DNA from: Methylophaga marina
Lineage (GTDB): Bacteria > Pseudomonadota > Gammaproteobacteria > Nitrosococcales > Methylophagaceae
NCBI RefSeq assembly: GCF_030296755.1
Contig: NZ_AP027741.1
Coordinates: 2,528,501-2,592,500 of the forward strand
Direction: 5' to 3'
DNA length: 64,000 nt
Part shown: piece by piece, positions 46,191 through 58,303 of the stretch
How positions within the stretch are numbered: the stretch's first letter is position 1
How the letters are laid out: each line of letters begins with the position of its first letter
Program-made: the position numbers and the translations under genes
Notes under the pieces: generated by a model
What the model was told of the DNA's origin: nothing
The model's database searches: none
Seen by the model: only the letters and a program-made list of their open reading frames with translations

Positions 46191-47291
46191 ATGACTGAAC
46201 GCACGAATCTTCTTGGATTAGATCTGAATGGTCTGGAAGCGTTTTTCGTCGAACTTGACGAAAAACCTTTCCGTGCACGTCAGCTTTTACAATGGATACA
46301 TAAGTATCGAATAACAGACTTTGCTGAAATGAGTAATTTGAGCAAGGCCTTAAGAGCAAAATTAGACGCTGTCGCTGAGATTAAGCTGCCGGAAGTGATG
46401 CACGAGCATGTTTCTCAAGATGGAACACGGAAATGGATTATCAAGTTATCCTGCGGTAATGCCATTGAAACGGTCTTTATTCCTGAGGGGAGTCGAGGTA
46501 CGTTATGTGTGTCTTCACAAGTTGGTTGTGCACTGACGTGTACTTTTTGCTCAACAGCGCAACAAGGTTTTAATCGCAATCTGGATGCCGCGGAAATCAT
46601 CGCCCAGCTATGGATTGCTAATGAAGCTTTAGGTAAGGATCCCAAAGGCAACCGTGTTGTCACGAATGTCGTGATGATGGGCATGGGGGAGCCATTAGCC
46701 AATTACAACAATGTCGTTACGGCGATGAATCTAATGCGAGATGATTTTGGTTATGGTATTTCGTGGCGACGGCTCACACTAAGCACGTCAGGTATGGTGC
46801 CGATGATTGATAAACTTCGTGAGGATTGTCACGTGAGTTTGGCTATTTCACTGCATGCCGCGAATGATGAGTTAAGAAGTCAAATCATTCCGCTCAATCA
46901 AAAATATCCCATTGCCGAATTACTAGCGGCATGTAAGCGTTATGTTGTTGGACAACAGCGTCGTCACATTACGGTTGAGTATGTCATGCTCGATGGCATT
47001 AATGATTCAATACAGGATGCAAAAGATCTCGTCAGGATTTTAAAAGATATTCCCAATAAAATTAATTTAATTCCTTTCAATCCTTTTCCTGGCACGCATT
47101 ACAAATGTTCATCACGTAATCAAATTGTGCGCTTTCAGCAATATTTGATCGACCAAGGTTTAGTGGCTACGGTCAGAAAAACAAGAGGTGACGACATTGT
47201 CGCTGCCTGTGGTCAGTTAGCAGGTGAAGTGCAAGATAAGTCGCGCCGTAGTGAACGCATGAAGGCCCAGGAGGTTGTAATTCATCGATGA
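46191..47291 (+). CDS. rlmN: 23S rRNA/tRNA adenine-C2 methyltransferase RlmN
   Basis: This 366-residue radical SAM enzyme has the cluster cysteines Cys113, Cys117 and Cys120 (CALTCTFC) and a C-terminal methyl-carrying Cys in AACGQL. It methylates A2503 of 23S rRNA and A37 of some tRNAs. It overlaps pilW by ATGA. Confidence 0.95.
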   Translation: MTERTNLLGLDLNGLEAFFVELDEKPFRARQLLQWIHKYRITDFAEMSNLSKALRAKLDAVAEIKLPEVMHEHVSQDGTRKWIIKLSCGNAIETVFIPEGSRGTLCVSSQVGCALTCTFCSTAQQGFNRNLDAAEIIAQLWIANEALGKDPKGNRVVTNVVMMGMGEPLANYNNVVTAMNLMRDDFGYGISWRRLTLSTSGMVPMIDKLREDCHVSLAISLHAANDELRSQIIPLNQKYPIAELLAACKRYVVGQQRRHITVEYVMLDGINDSIQDAKDLVRILKDIPNKINLIPFNPFPGTHYKCSSRNQIVRFQQYLIDQGLVATVRKTRGDDIVAACGQLAGEVQDKSRRSERMKAQEVVIHR

Positions 47292-48055
47292 GTAATCGTG
47301 TCAGTAATGCTTTAGTCGTGATGATGTTTGTTGTACTTACAGCGTGTAGCAGTAATGGTGGAACAAGAAGTCAATATGTAGCAAAGGATGCAAAAGCAGC
47401 TGATATCAATATGCGTCTTGGCTTGAATTACATGCAACGAGGCGATTACAAGATCGCACTTGAAAAGCTTGAGAAAGCGCTGAAACAAAATCCTAACCTA
47501 CCCAGTGCGCACAATACCATCGCTCTTTTGTACCAACGCTTAGATGAAAATGAAAAAGCCGAAGAGCATTTTGAGAAAGCGATTCAGCAGGAACCAGATT
47601 ATTCTGAAGCTCAAAATAACTATGGCGTCTTTTTGTGTCAGCAAGGCCGCTACGATGAGGCGGAGAAACGGTTCCTGAAAGCTGTAGAAAATCCGCTCTA
47701 TTCAAGCGCGCCGCTTGCCTATGAAAATGCAGGGTTATGTACAGCAAAAGGGGGAGCCATTGATCGCGCTGAAGGCTATTTCCGTAAAGCATTACAGATG
47801 GTGCCTGGGCTACCCAAGTCTTTGTTACAAATGGCTGATATTAGCTATCAACAACAAAACTACTTACAGGCTAGGGCTTACATTCAACGGTTCCAGCAAG
47901 CAGCCAACTGGACGCCCCAGGCTCTCTTGTTAGGCATCAGAGTGGAAACCAAATTAGCTGATAAAAATGCGGTATCTAGCTACAAACTTATTTTGCGTTC
48001 TCGTTTTCCTGATTCGGATGAGATGCGTATTGTTAACCAAGGGCTTGTTGAGTAA
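47288..48055 (+). CDS. pilW: Type IV pilus biogenesis lipoprotein PilW (PilF), TPR protein
   Basis: This 255-residue lipoprotein has a signal with lipobox LTACS (Cys about 20) and about six TPR motifs (for example [29 protein letters not shown]). It is the pilotin for the PilQ secretin of type IV pili. It starts within the rlmN stop (ATGA) and shares a base with rodZ (TAATG). Confidence 0.9.
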   Translation: MSNRVSNALVVMMFVVLTACSSNGGTRSQYVAKDAKAADINMRLGLNYMQRGDYKIALEKLEKALKQNPNLPSAHNTIALLYQRLDENEKAEEHFEKAIQQEPDYSEAQNNYGVFLCQQGRYDEAEKRFLKAVENPLYSSAPLAYENAGLCTAKGGAIDRAEGYFRKALQMVPGLPKSLLQMADISYQQQNYLQARAYIQRFQQAANWTPQALLLGIRVETKLADKNAVSSYKLILRSRFPDSDEMRIVNQGLVE

Positions 48056-48972
48056 TGAGTGATTTGAATGACGATTTTGTGGTGAGTTCTAACAGCCCGA
48101 GTTTAGGGGCCCGACTCCAACAAGCACGTGAAAGCAAGAATTTGTCACTAGCAGAGGTGGCGACACAGCTGCGGCTCACCAAAGACATTGTCATGCATCT
48201 TGAAACGCAACAATGGGACAAATTGCACGGGCGGACCTATGCCCGCGGATATTTCGCCAGTTATGTAAAATTCTTGGGCTTACCCCAAGAAGAAATGCTG
48301 GCCGTCTTCAATGATGAATACAAACAGAGTGACAGTGAACCAAGGTTGGTCAAGCCGGTTGGTACTGAAGAACAAAAACCATTGCCATGGTTGATGATTC
48401 TCTTTTTTCTTGTCGGAATTTTCATTCTCTGGTCAGCATATCAACAATGGCAGTCCAATAGAGCGGCTGATGAAACAGCCACGAGCGAGTCCAGTGAGAT
48501 CGTTACCGAGCAAAACGACATGGATGAGGCCAGCAATACAACCTTTAATGACGATTTGTCTCAATCAGAGCCAGAAGACTCATCAATCTCAACAATGAAT
48601 GACTTGAACAATACAACCGAGTCAAGTGAACAAAATGATAGCGACAATAACATCACAGAGTCGGAAGACCTTGCTTCTGTTGAGGTGAATGAAGACGTTG
48701 AGTCTGTTACAAGTGCTGAGCCACATCAAAATATTCTTAAAATGTCTTTTTCTGGTGACTGCTGGGTTGAGGTAACAGATACAGCAATGAATACTTTACT
48801 CAGTCAAGTCATGCGAGCAGAACAATCTATCGAACTTAAAAGCGAATTACCTATGAAAATATTATTAGGTAAAGCCACTGTTGCTGATGTGAGCTACAAC
48901 AATCAACCTGTTGACTTGCAGCCTTTTACACAAGGTAATGTTGCAAAACTGACTTTAGGAGCTCAGTCATAA
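48055..48972 (+). CDS. rodZ: Cytoskeletal protein RodZ
   Basis: This 305-residue protein has an N-terminal helix-turn-helix (about 18-85: [20 protein letters not shown]), a transmembrane helix at about 105-125, a long acidic and Ser/Thr-rich periplasmic linker and a C-terminal DUF4115 domain (about 225-300). It links MreB to the envelope and controls rod shape. Coupled to pilW and ispG by one-base overlaps. Confidence 0.91.
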   Translation: MSDLNDDFVVSSNSPSLGARLQQARESKNLSLAEVATQLRLTKDIVMHLETQQWDKLHGRTYARGYFASYVKFLGLPQEEMLAVFNDEYKQSDSEPRLVKPVGTEEQKPLPWLMILFFLVGIFILWSAYQQWQSNRAADETATSESSEIVTEQNDMDEASNTTFNDDLSQSEPEDSSISTMNDLNNTTESSEQNDSDNNITESEDLASVEVNEDVESVTSAEPHQNILKMSFSGDCWVEVTDTAMNTLLSQVMRAEQSIELKSELPMKILLGKATVADVSYNNQPVDLQPFTQGNVAKLTLGAQS

Positions 48973-50096
48973 TGGAAAACTCAACCGTTAATATTCAGCG
49001 AAGAAAATCTCGTCAAATTATGGTGGGGAATGTGGCTGTCGGCGGTGATGCACCTATTGCTGTACAGAGTATGACAAATACGGAGACAACAGATGTCGCT
49101 GCCACAGTAGGTCAAATTCAGGCATTACAAAAAGTGGGTGCAGATATTGTGCGTGTTTCTGTACCAACCATGGATGCGGCAGAAGCCTTTGGTAAAATTA
49201 AACAGCAGGTATCTATTCCTCTTGTCGCGGATATTCACTTCGATTACAAGATTGCGTTACGCGTTGCTGAATTAGGCGTGGACTGTTTACGTATTAATCC
49301 CGGCAATATTGGTCGAGAAGAACGTGTACGCGCCGTTGTTGACAGTGCACGTGATCACGGTATACCTATTCGAATTGGGGTAAATGCTGGTTCCTTAGAA
49401 AAAGAGCTTCAGAAGAAATATGGCGAACCGACTCCCGATGCATTAGTTGAATCAGCATTGAGACATATTGATATCCTGGATAGATTGAACTATCCCGATT
49501 TTAAAGTCAGTCTCAAAGCGTCAGATGTGTTTATGACTGTGCATGCCTATAGAAAACTTGCTCAGCAAATTGAACAGCCTTTACATCTGGGTATTACGGA
49601 AGCCGGTGGGCTTCGTTCTGGTTCTGTTAAATCTGCTATTGGCTTGGGTATGTTGTTGTCAGAAGGGATTGGCGACACCATCAGGGTTTCGCTTGCAGCT
49701 GATCCGGTTGAAGAAATCAAAGTCGGTTTTGATATTCTTAAAAGTTTGCGCATTCGAAGTAAAGGCGTGAATTTAATTGCATGTCCTTCCTGCTCGCGCC
49801 AACAGTTTGATGTGATCTCAACCGTTAATGCACTGGAAGCAAGATTGGAAGACATCACTGAACCGATGGATGTGGCTGTTATCGGTTGCGTTGTTAATGG
49901 TCCCGGTGAAGCTAAAGAAGCTGCTATTGGGCTGACAGGAGGTACACCAAACCTGCTGTACGTTGATGGTAAGCCAAACCACAAAGTCGAAAATGAAGCG
50001 TTGGTAGACGAATTAGAACAGCAAATACGTAAACGTATTGAAATACAAAAACAGCAAAAAAATATTAAAACAATTCCGATAAAGGATCTGAGTTAG
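48972..50096 (+). CDS. ispG: 4-hydroxy-3-methylbut-2-enyl diphosphate synthase IspG (GcpE)
   Basis: This 374-residue [4Fe-4S] enzyme of the MEP isoprenoid pathway has cluster cysteines in ACPSCSRQ and [13 protein letters not shown]-barrel start with [11 protein letters not shown]. Starts on the last base of the rodZ stop; hisS follows after two bases. Confidence 0.95.
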   Translation: MENSTVNIQRRKSRQIMVGNVAVGGDAPIAVQSMTNTETTDVAATVGQIQALQKVGADIVRVSVPTMDAAEAFGKIKQQVSIPLVADIHFDYKIALRVAELGVDCLRINPGNIGREERVRAVVDSARDHGIPIRIGVNAGSLEKELQKKYGEPTPDALVESALRHIDILDRLNYPDFKVSLKASDVFMTVHAYRKLAQQIEQPLHLGITEAGGLRSGSVKSAIGLGMLLSEGIGDTIRVSLAADPVEEIKVGFDILKSLRIRSKGVNLIACPSCSRQQFDVISTVNALEARLEDITEPMDVAVIGCVVNGPGEAKEAAIGLTGGTPNLLYVDGKPNHKVENEALVDELEQQIRKRIEIQKQQKNIKTIPIKDLS

Positions 50097-50098
50097 AC

Positions 50099-51355
50099 GT
50101 GGCAGAGATAATCCGCTCTATAAGAGGAATGAATGACCTTCTTCCTGAAACAACACCATACTGGCAGGTCATAGAAACGACCTTGAAAAATGTCCTTGCT
50201 GGTTATGGTTATCAAGAAATTCGTTTTCCGATTGTCGAAAAAACAGAGCTTTTTAAACGCTCCATTGGTGAAGTCACAGACATTGTAGAAAAAGAAATGT
50301 ATACCTTTGAGGACCGCAATGGAGACAGTTTAACGTTGCGTCCAGAAGGGACAGCAGGTTGTGTTCGTGCTGCCATGGAAAACGGTTTACTGAATCAAAC
50401 GCAACGCCTTTGGTACATGGGGCCAATGTTTCGTCATGAACGTCCGCAAAAAGGCCGTTATCGCCAGTTTCATCAGTTGGGTGTAGAAGCATATGGCTTC
50501 GATGGCCCAGATATCGATGCTGAAATGATTATGCTGACAGCGCGTCTTTGGAAAGCGTTAGGTCTGAAAGGTGTGACTCTCCAGATAAACTCACTTGGAA
50601 GTACTCAAGCCAGAATAGCTTATCGCGAAGTTTTAATTGCCTATTTCGAAAAGCACCAAGCTGAACTCGATGAAGATAGCCAAAGACGTCTACACTCAAA
50701 TCCACTACGGATTCTGGATAGTAAAAATCCTGCAATGCAGGCATTAAATGAAGCGGCCCCCAAACTGATAGATCATTTGGATGATGAATCTAAGCTGCAT
50801 TTTGAACAGTTATGTCAGATCCTCGATAGTGTTGGTATTGACTACGAAATTAATCCAAGGCTGGTCAGAGGTTTGGATTATTACGGAAAAACCGTTTTTG
50901 AATGGGTAACCGACCAGTTGGGTTCACAAGGTACTGTCTGTGCTGGTGGCCGTTATGATGGTTTAGTGGCTCAATTGGGTGGAAAAGGCGCCACAGCGAT
51001 TGGTTTTGCTATTGGTCTGGAGCGACTTGTCGCACTGCTCGAAGCAACCCAATCATTACCGGATATTAAACAAACTGATGCCTACTTAGTTGCTGTCGGT
51101 GAACAGGCAATGGCACAAGCACCATTATTAACGGAACGTTTGCGTGATGAACTTCCTGGCATAAAGTTGATTAGCCACTGTGGTGGTGGTAGTTTTAAAA
51201 GCCAATTTAAACGCGCAGACCGAAGCGGAGCGCGTTGGACACTTATTCTGGGAGATGATGAAGTGTCCAGCCAAACAATCGGTATAAAAACCATGGAGAC
51301 AGGGGAGCAGCAGACCATAAAGTGGGCTGATCTGCCTTCATTCCTCAGTCAATAA
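50099..51355 (+). CDS. hisS: Histidyl-tRNA synthetase
   Basis: This 418-residue class II synthetase has a GTG start giving [16 protein letters not shown]. Motif 2 is [13 protein letters not shown], and the histidine motifs are LVRGLDYY and the GGRYDGL segment; the C-terminal anticodon domain runs from about 330. Here the downstream neighbour is pgi rather than the yfgM-bamB-der genes seen in E. coli. Confidence 0.95.
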   Translation: MAEIIRSIRGMNDLLPETTPYWQVIETTLKNVLAGYGYQEIRFPIVEKTELFKRSIGEVTDIVEKEMYTFEDRNGDSLTLRPEGTAGCVRAAMENGLLNQTQRLWYMGPMFRHERPQKGRYRQFHQLGVEAYGFDGPDIDAEMIMLTARLWKALGLKGVTLQINSLGSTQARIAYREVLIAYFEKHQAELDEDSQRRLHSNPLRILDSKNPAMQALNEAAPKLIDHLDDESKLHFEQLCQILDSVGIDYEINPRLVRGLDYYGKTVFEWVTDQLGSQGTVCAGGRYDGLVAQLGGKGATAIGFAIGLERLVALLEATQSLPDIKQTDAYLVAVGEQAMAQAPLLTERLRDELPGIKLISHCGGGSFKSQFKRADRSGARWTLILGDDEVSSQTIGIKTMETGEQQTIKWADLPSFLSQ

Positions 51356-51384
51356 TTATAACTAATACAAGAAATCTAAGAACT

Positions 51385-53022
51385 ATGACACCTTTGAATA
51401 TACCTGAATGGCAGTCTTTGGTCAGACACTATTCTGACCTGAAATTCGTATCCATGCGTGAACAGTTCGCGTTGGACTCAAGCCGGTTTGAACGATTTTC
51501 AATCAAAAGTGGTGATTTGTTACTGGATTACTCCAAAAACCGCATCACCCAAGAGACCGTAGATAAGTTAATTCAGTTGGCTGAGGCTGTTGAGCTACAA
51601 GACTGGATTGAGCGTATGTTCAAAGGTGAAGCGATCAATCACACTGAAGGCCGGGCTGTTTTGCATACTGCCCTTCGAAACCGAAGTAATACGCCTGTCA
51701 TGGTAGATGGCAAGGACGTTATGCCAACGGTTAATGCTGTGCTTGAAAAAATGCGTAACTTTTGTGAGCAAGTACACAATGGCACATGGTTGGGCTTCTC
51801 CGGTAAGAAAATTACCGATATCGTAAACATCGGCATTGGCGGTTCTGATCTGGGGCCAGCGATGATTTGTGATGCGCTTGAACCTTATGGCATCGAGGGT
51901 ATGGGCGTGCATTTTGTCTCAAACGTCGATGGTACTGATCTCAGCACAACTTTAGAAAAATTGAATCCTGAGACAACCTTGTTTGTTGTGGCTTCAAAAA
52001 CATTTACCACTCAGGAAACAATTACCAATGCTCATTCAGCACGAAATTGGTTTCTGAAAAAAGGGAAACAGCAAGATGTGGCCAAACATTTTGTCGCAGT
52101 GTCTACCAATGCCACTGAAGTAGCCAAGTTTGGTATCGATACTGCGAACATGTTTGAAATTTGGGACTGGGTTGGTGGTCGTTATTCCTTGTGGAGTGCC
52201 ATCGGTTTACCCATCGCCTTGTATACGGGAATGGATAATTTTGAGCGATTGCTTGATGGCGGTCATCAAATGGATAAACATTTCCGTGAGCAGCCTTTAG
52301 CAGAAAATATTCCTGTCATTATGGCGATGCTGGGGATCTGGTATGTGAATTTCTTTAATTCACAAACGCAAGCCATTGTCCCTTATGATCACTCATTAGC
52401 TCGTTTTCCAAGCCATATGCAGCAACTTGATATGGAGAGCAACGGCAAGTTTATTAACCGTTCTGGTGCACGTATTAACTACAAAACAGGTCCTGTAATT
52501 TGGGGCACGCCTGGTACCAATGGGCAACATGCATATTTCCAGCTGATTCATCAAGGCACGCAATTAATTCCGGTCGATTTCGTTTTACCTGTGAATAGTC
52601 ATTATCCAGAGTGTGATCATCAGTCTATTCTGCTTGCGAATGGTCTAGCACAGGCCGAAGCATTGATGAAAGGCAAAACCGCTGAGGAAGTGCGTGCTGA
52701 GCTGGTTAAAGAAGGTTATGAAGGAAAAGAACTCGAAGCATTATTACCGCACAAGGTTTTCCCGGGTAACCGACCAAGCAATGTATTGCTATTCCCTAAA
52801 TTAACGCCTGAGATGTTGGGACAGTTAGTGGCCTTGTATGAACATAAAGTATTTGTTCAAGGGGTTGTCTGGAATATTAACTCTTTTGATCAATGGGGCG
52901 TGGAACTCGGCAAGCAATTGGCAAAAGCGATCGTGCCAGAGTTGAAAGATGATGCTGATATTTCTGCTCACGATAGCTCAACAACGCACTTGATTAAACT
53001 CATTCGCGAGTTAAGACAGTAA
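51385..53022 (+). CDS. pgi: Glucose-6-phosphate isomerase
   Basis: This 545-residue enzyme interconverts glucose-6-P and fructose-6-P. Signatures: [34 protein letters not shown] and the C-terminal [13 protein letters not shown]. It borders the glycogen genes and supplies glucose-6-P to them. It converges on glgB across a hairpin. Confidence 0.95.
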   Translation: MTPLNIPEWQSLVRHYSDLKFVSMREQFALDSSRFERFSIKSGDLLLDYSKNRITQETVDKLIQLAEAVELQDWIERMFKGEAINHTEGRAVLHTALRNRSNTPVMVDGKDVMPTVNAVLEKMRNFCEQVHNGTWLGFSGKKITDIVNIGIGGSDLGPAMICDALEPYGIEGMGVHFVSNVDGTDLSTTLEKLNPETTLFVVASKTFTTQETITNAHSARNWFLKKGKQQDVAKHFVAVSTNATEVAKFGIDTANMFEIWDWVGGRYSLWSAIGLPIALYTGMDNFERLLDGGHQMDKHFREQPLAENIPVIMAMLGIWYVNFFNSQTQAIVPYDHSLARFPSHMQQLDMESNGKFINRSGARINYKTGPVIWGTPGTNGQHAYFQLIHQGTQLIPVDFVLPVNSHYPECDHQSILLANGLAQAEALMKGKTAEEVRAELVKEGYEGKELEALLPHKVFPGNRPSNVLLFPKLTPEMLGQLVALYEHKVFVQGVVWNINSFDQWGVELGKQLAKAIVPELKDDADISAHDSSTTHLIKLIRELRQ

Positions 53023-53038
53023 CAAAAATCGCTTAATC

Positions 53039-53062
53039 TTCCCCCTGAGAACTCAGGGGGAA
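53039..53062. terminator. Strong inverted repeat between pgi and glgB
   Basis: TTCCCCCTGAG and CTCAGGGGGAA form a perfect 11-bp dyad separated by AA, in the 59-base gap between convergent stops. There is no T-run, so it may work as an mRNA 3' end stabiliser or a bidirectional terminator. Confidence 0.6.
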
Positions 53063-53081
53063 TCATTCCTGTTCAAATTTA

Positions 53082-55262
53082 TTAATGTTTCTTCTGTAAT
53101 ATTAGCCCAGAAAGTGGTGGTAAATTCAGCTGAATTGAATAAGGCCTATCTGACCAAGCCGTTTGTTCAGCTGAGATAATACTGGGGTTATGATAATTAC
53201 TTCCTGCGTAGTACTCTGAGTCTGAATTGATAATAATTTCATACTCTCCAAGCTCAGGCACGCCGAGTCTATAATTATCTCGGGGGACTGGCGTAAAGTT
53301 AAATATTGCAATGATAAATTCTTCATCATTTTTGCGTAGATAACTTAAAATCGAATGTTCTCTATCATTGCAGTCAATCCATTCAAAACCTTGTGGCTCG
53401 AATTCGTGCTTATACAAAGCGGGTTGACTTTTATAGGTGGTATTGAGGTCGGCGACTAATTTTTTTAGCCCTTGATGCACAGGGTAGTCCAGTACATACC
53501 AGTCTAAATCTTTTTCACAATTCCATTCACTGCCTTGACCAAATTCACATCCCATAAACAGCAGTTTCTTACCTGGGTAACTAAACATAAAGGTATAAAG
53601 CAGTCGCAGATTGGCAAATCGCTGCCATTCATCGCCCGGCATTTTGTATATCATTGGACGCTTGCCATGAACTACCTCATCATGTGAGAAGGGCAGTACA
53701 AAGTTTTCTGTAAAAGCATACAAGAGGCCAAATGTCAGATCGTCATGATGATAGCGGCGATGTATCGGATCTTGTTGCATATACTCCAAAATATCGTGCA
53801 TCCAGCCCATGTTCCATTTCATTGAGAAACCTAAACCACCAATATCTGTTGGCCGTGAAATCATTGGGTATGAGGTTGACTCTTCTGCCGTGATAATACA
53901 GCCAGGATGTTCACTGTGTAGTACGCTATTCACATGTTTGAAAAACTCGATAACTTCAAGGTTTTCACGGCCACCATATTGATTAGGTAACCATTCTCCT
54001 TCTTTTCTTGAGTAATCGAGGTAAAGCATTGAGGCGACGGCATCGACGCGTAACCCATCGATATGAAACTCTTCCAGCCAATAAAAAGCACTGGATAAAA
54101 GGAAGTTAAAGACTTCTTTTCTTCCGTAATTGAAGATAAGTGTGCCCCAGTCTTGATGTTCACCACGCCTCGGATCCGCGTGTTCATAAAGGGCTGTTCC
54201 ATCAAATTTGGCAAGCCCGTGTGCGTCTTTAGGAAAGTGGCCCGGTACCCAGTCTAAGATCACACCGATATCGTGCTGGTGACACTGGTCAACGAAATAC
54301 CGGAAGTCATCAGGCTTACCAAAACGGCTGGTAGGTGCAAAATAGCCTGTGGTTTGATAGCCCCATGAAATATCGAGAGGGTGCTCTGTAATCGGTAGTA
54401 ATTCAATATGAGTAAAACCCATCTCATTCACGTAGGGAACGAGTTCATCGGCAAGTTCACGGTAATTATAAAATCGCCCATCCTGATGACGCTTCCAGGA
54501 ACCAAGATGCACTTCGTAGACAGAATGCGGCGTGTGCAGCCAATTACTTCGTTCACGGGTGGTCAGCCATTCTTCATCCATCCATTGGTGAGTGGTTGGT
54601 GTGCTTACGATTGAGGCTGTTCCAGGTCTTAGCTCACATTGTTGTCCGTAAGGATCCATCTTAAGATGTAAAGAGCCTCCTTGACGGCTACGAATTTCGA
54701 ACTTATATAACTCACCTGGCATCAGCTCGGGAATGAACAGTTCCCATACGCCAGTGGCGCCTCTGACTCGCATTGGATGACGTCGACCATCCCACTGATT
54801 GAAATTACCAACCACACTGACACGTTCTGCGCCGGGCGCCCATGTTGCAAATAAGGTGCCTCTGATTCCTTCTATTTCATAATAGTGCGCACCTAGAATT
54901 TTATAAGCATGCCAGTGCTTACCTTCTGCAAAAAGGTGAAGGTCATAATCTGATATTTGAGGCATGATGCTGTAGGGATCATGATATGCGACTTGCTCAC
55001 CATTATGGCGGTGACGGTGAATTTTATAGGGCCATTTAATCGTTTCCTGTGGACCTTTCCATAAGAAAAAGTCACTTCCTTCAACACGTTGCATGGGTAA
55101 TTCGCCATCTATAAATGCCTTGTCTGTATCAGGCAAAAAGGCACGGATTTCGGCTTGCCCGGCGTTTTGATGGAGCCCTAGAACACTGAAAGGATCATGA
55201 TGACGTGCTTCTATAATTTTAATGATGTCTTCATTCAAATTGTTGTCAAAAATCATCGTCAT
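53082..55262 (-). CDS. glgB: 1,4-alpha-glucan branching enzyme
   Basis: This 726-residue GH13 enzyme adds alpha-1,6 branches to glycogen. It has an N-terminal beta domain and CBM48 (about 15-225). The catalytic barrel has DGLRVDAV (nucleophile Asp near 400), TAEEST (acid Glu near 455) and FSHDEVVHG. Length and motifs match the E. coli enzyme (728). Divergent from glgC with about 97 bases between starts. Confidence 0.95.
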   Translation of the reverse strand: MTMIFDNNLNEDIIKIIEARHHDPFSVLGLHQNAGQAEIRAFLPDTDKAFIDGELPMQRVEGSDFFLWKGPQETIKWPYKIHRHRHNGEQVAYHDPYSIMPQISDYDLHLFAEGKHWHAYKILGAHYYEIEGIRGTLFATWAPGAERVSVVGNFNQWDGRRHPMRVRGATGVWELFIPELMPGELYKFEIRSRQGGSLHLKMDPYGQQCELRPGTASIVSTPTTHQWMDEEWLTTRERSNWLHTPHSVYEVHLGSWKRHQDGRFYNYRELADELVPYVNEMGFTHIELLPITEHPLDISWGYQTTGYFAPTSRFGKPDDFRYFVDQCHQHDIGVILDWVPGHFPKDAHGLAKFDGTALYEHADPRRGEHQDWGTLIFNYGRKEVFNFLLSSAFYWLEEFHIDGLRVDAVASMLYLDYSRKEGEWLPNQYGGRENLEVIEFFKHVNSVLHSEHPGCIITAEESTSYPMISRPTDIGGLGFSMKWNMGWMHDILEYMQQDPIHRRYHHDDLTFGLLYAFTENFVLPFSHDEVVHGKRPMIYKMPGDEWQRFANLRLLYTFMFSYPGKKLLFMGCEFGQGSEWNCEKDLDWYVLDYPVHQGLKKLVADLNTTYKSQPALYKHEFEPQGFEWIDCNDREHSILSYLRKNDEEFIIAIFNFTPVPRDNYRLGVPELGEYEIIINSDSEYYAGSNYHNPSIISAEQTAWSDRPYSIQLNLPPLSGLILQKKH

Positions 55263-55359
55263 AATGTCCTGTAAATTTTAATTGCTGTATGTAGCTCGCT
55301 TGTGGCAGGCTAACAATATTACAGCACAAATAATAGGTTTTTTGCCGGAGAATTCATCT

Positions 55360-56628
55360 ATGAGTGAAAACAATAGTACCCGTTTTGTCAGTCGTCTTAC
55401 ACGAGATACCTTGGCATTAATTTTAGCCGGCGGTCGTGGTTCGAGGCTTAAACAACTGACAGACTGGCGTGCTAAACCCGCAGTTCCTTTTGGAGGGAAG
55501 TTCAGAATTATCGATTTTCCTTTGTCTAATTGCGTTAACTCAGGCATCAGACGTGTAGGCATACTGACTCAGTACAAGGCTCACTCATTAATCAGACATG
55601 TCCAGCAAGGATGGGGATTTATGCGAGGTGCGCTGGGAGAGTTTGTGGAGTTATTACCCGCGTCACAACGAAATGAAAGAGGCTGGTATGCGGGTACAGC
55701 TGATGCTGTATATCAAAATATAGATATTTTAAGAAACCACGGTCCGGAATATGTATTGATTTTAGCAGGCGATCATATCTACAAAATGGATTATGGTGAT
55801 ATGCTAGCTGAGCATGTCGCTCAGAATGCTGATATGACGATTGGCTGTATAGAGGTACCTATCGAAGAAGCCAAGTCCTTAGGTGTCATGTCGGTCGATG
55901 CAAATAGACGTATTGTTGCGTTTAATGAAAAACCTGATGAGCCGACTCCCATTATTGGCCGAGAGGATGTAGCGCTTGCATCCATGGGGATTTATGTTTT
56001 TAACGCGGCATTCTTGTACGAGCAGCTAATTAAAGATGCTGATACTCGCACTTCTAGTCACGACTTTGGTCATGACATTATTCCTAACTTGATTAAAAAT
56101 TATAAAGTCGTTGCTTTCCCATACAAAGATGTTCAGGGAAATGACCCGGGCTATTGGCGTGATGTGGGTACTATTGATGCTTTTTGGTCAGCCAATCTCG
56201 AATTGATTGGTGTTACACCTGAATTGAACTTGTATGATGATGATTGGCCTATATGGACACATCAAGCACAACAGCCGCCGGCAAAATTTGTTTTCGATGA
56301 TGATGACAGAAGAGGGATGGCCGTAGATTCGATGGTGTCAGGTGGATGTATCATCTCCGGCTCTACCGTTCGACACTCTGTGTTGTTCTCGAACGTTGAA
56401 GTTCACAGTTATTCATTAGTTGAAGATAGCGTTATCTTGCCGGATGTGACCATCGGCCGACATTCTGTTTTGAAACGAGTGGTCATCGATAAAGGCTGTG
56501 TTATACCAGAAGGTACAGTTATCGGTGTGGACTTGGAACAAGATGCAAAACGTTATTATGTCTCTCCTAATGGTGTGGTTTTAGTCACGCCAGAAATGCT
56601 AGGACAAAATTATCGTTATGTCAGATAA
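55360..56628 (+). CDS. glgC: Glucose-1-phosphate adenylyltransferase
   Basis: This 422-residue enzyme makes ADP-glucose, the committed step of glycogen synthesis. Start at [11 protein letters not shown] with CGGAG nine bases before; a longer frame to 55282 lacks a ribosome site. Motifs: LAGGRGSRL, the KPAVPFGGK activator/substrate region, [12 protein letters not shown] and a C-terminal left-handed beta-helix. The next gene overlaps it by 11 bases. Confidence 0.94.
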   Translation: MSENNSTRFVSRLTRDTLALILAGGRGSRLKQLTDWRAKPAVPFGGKFRIIDFPLSNCVNSGIRRVGILTQYKAHSLIRHVQQGWGFMRGALGEFVELLPASQRNERGWYAGTADAVYQNIDILRNHGPEYVLILAGDHIYKMDYGDMLAEHVAQNADMTIGCIEVPIEEAKSLGVMSVDANRRIVAFNEKPDEPTPIIGREDVALASMGIYVFNAAFLYEQLIKDADTRTSSHDFGHDIIPNLIKNYKVVAFPYKDVQGNDPGYWRDVGTIDAFWSANLELIGVTPELNLYDDDWPIWTHQAQQPPAKFVFDDDDRRGMAVDSMVSGGCIISGSTVRHSVLFSNVEVHSYSLVEDSVILPDVTIGRHSVLKRVVIDKGCVIPEGTVIGVDLEQDAKRYYVSPNGVVLVTPEMLGQNYRYVR

Positions 56629-58300
56629 AATTAAAGTCGTACTATGCTGGCACATGCACCAGCCACAATATAGCGAGCCTATGGGTGGCATGTATCAGCT
56701 ACCTTGGACGTATCTTCATGCTATTAAAGACTATGTTGATATGGCATGGCATCTAGAAAATGTGCCTGGTGCGAAAGCCGTGGTGAACTTTGCCCCGACG
56801 TTACTGGAGCAACTTGCCGATTATGATGAACAGTTACAGGGACGCTTCAAAGGTACGGGGCGGCTGAAAGATCCATTACTCATCGCATTAGATTCTCCTG
56901 TTCAGCCGGTGCATGCCGAGGAGCGTAAGACATTGATTAATGCATGCTTACGCGCTAACGAGGAAAAACTGATTCAACCATTTCCACATTTTGCCAAGTT
57001 AGTCAAAATGGCTCGTTGGTTGATGAATGACCCAGAGCGTCTTAACTATGTGAATGATCAGTTTATGATTGATATGCTGGTCTGGTATCACTTGGTTTGG
57101 ATGGCTGAATCAGTTAGACGAAGCGATGTTCGTATTCAGGCATTGATGAAAAAAGGTCGTCATTATACATTTCATGATAGGCGGCAGTTGATGATAGTGA
57201 TTGGTGAGCTCTTAAAAGATTTGCTTCCGCGTTATCGTCGTCTAGCAGAAACCGGGCGCGTTGAATTATCTGTCACACCTTATGCTCATCCTATTATCCC
57301 TCTTTTACTGGATATGAACTCAACGCATGAAGCCATGCCCGATGCTGATCTTCCTCTAGAGACACACTACCCTGGAGGTGAGCAACGCGCACATTGGCAT
57401 ATGGATGAGGGGGTGAGAGTCTTTGAGTCTTTCTTTGGATTTAAACCAAAAGGGTGTTGGCCATCAGAAGGCGCCGTATCTGAAGACACATTAACCTTAA
57501 TTGCAAAACATGGATTTAGTTGGGCTGCAACGGGTGAAAATGTGCTTCGTAACAGTTTAAAGCTCTCTGGTATGGCTGATGCCAGTATACATAAACCATA
57601 CAAGCTACCCGGCACATCACCTGTATGTTTTTATAGAGATGATGGCTTATCAGACATGATTGGCTTTACCTATACAAAATGGGGCGCAGATGATGCAGTC
57701 AATGACTTTATTCATCACATTCAAAACATAAAAGCGAACACAGAAGGGGATGACGATAGGGTTGTTTCTGTGATTCTTGATGGTGAAAACGCCTGGGAGT
57801 ACTACTCCTACAATGGCTACTACTTTTTACAGAGTCTTTATCGAAACTTGTCTGAGCATCCCGATATTGAACTTACTACCTTTAGTGAGTGTCTTGAAAA
57901 TGGTGTTCAAGCAGCTGAGCTTCCCAAAATGATGGGCGGTAGCTGGGTATATGGAACCTATTCCACTTGGATTGGTGACAAGGATAAAAACCGAGCTTGG
58001 GACCTACTCAGTGATGCAAAAAAAACATTTGATAAAGTGCTGAATAATGAAACCTTTGAACCTGAAATGAAGTTGGCGTTAGAGCGACAGTTAGCTATCT
58101 GTGAAGGATCGGATTGGTTCTGGTGGTTTGGTGACTATAATTCTGCTGACAGTGTCAGTGATTTCGAACGTTTATATCGTCTCCACTTATCGAATCTTTA
58201 TCAGATGCTGGGTGAAGTTGTTCCCCAGAAACTTTCGGAAGTTGTTTCTCAAGGTGGCGTCGGCGCAGAGCAGGGCGGTACCATGCGACGTGGAAGCTAA
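56618..58300 (+). CDS. Glycoside hydrolase family 57 (alpha-amylase or glucanotransferase type)
   Basis: This 560-residue protein has GH57 conserved regions: HMHQPQY near the N-terminus, [22 protein letters not shown] (predicted nucleophile Glu284) and [10 protein letters not shown] (predicted acid Asp388). GH57 enzymes include alpha-amylases, 4-alpha-glucanotransferases and branching enzymes; which one applies is not decided. It overlaps glgC by 11 bases and malQ starts four bases after it, so it works in the same alpha-glucan pathway. Confidence 0.87.
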   Translation: MSDKIKVVLCWHMHQPQYSEPMGGMYQLPWTYLHAIKDYVDMAWHLENVPGAKAVVNFAPTLLEQLADYDEQLQGRFKGTGRLKDPLLIALDSPVQPVHAEERKTLINACLRANEEKLIQPFPHFAKLVKMARWLMNDPERLNYVNDQFMIDMLVWYHLVWMAESVRRSDVRIQALMKKGRHYTFHDRRQLMIVIGELLKDLLPRYRRLAETGRVELSVTPYAHPIIPLLLDMNSTHEAMPDADLPLETHYPGGEQRAHWHMDEGVRVFESFFGFKPKGCWPSEGAVSEDTLTLIAKHGFSWAATGENVLRNSLKLSGMADASIHKPYKLPGTSPVCFYRDDGLSDMIGFTYTKWGADDAVNDFIHHIQNIKANTEGDDDRVVSVILDGENAWEYYSYNGYYFLQSLYRNLSEHPDIELTTFSECLENGVQAAELPKMMGGSWVYGTYSTWIGDKDKNRAWDLLSDAKKTFDKVLNNETFEPEMKLALERQLAICEGSDWFWWFGDYNSADSVSDFERLYRLHLSNLYQMLGEVVPQKLSEVVSQGGVGAEQGGTMRRGS

Positions 58301-58303
58301 ATA

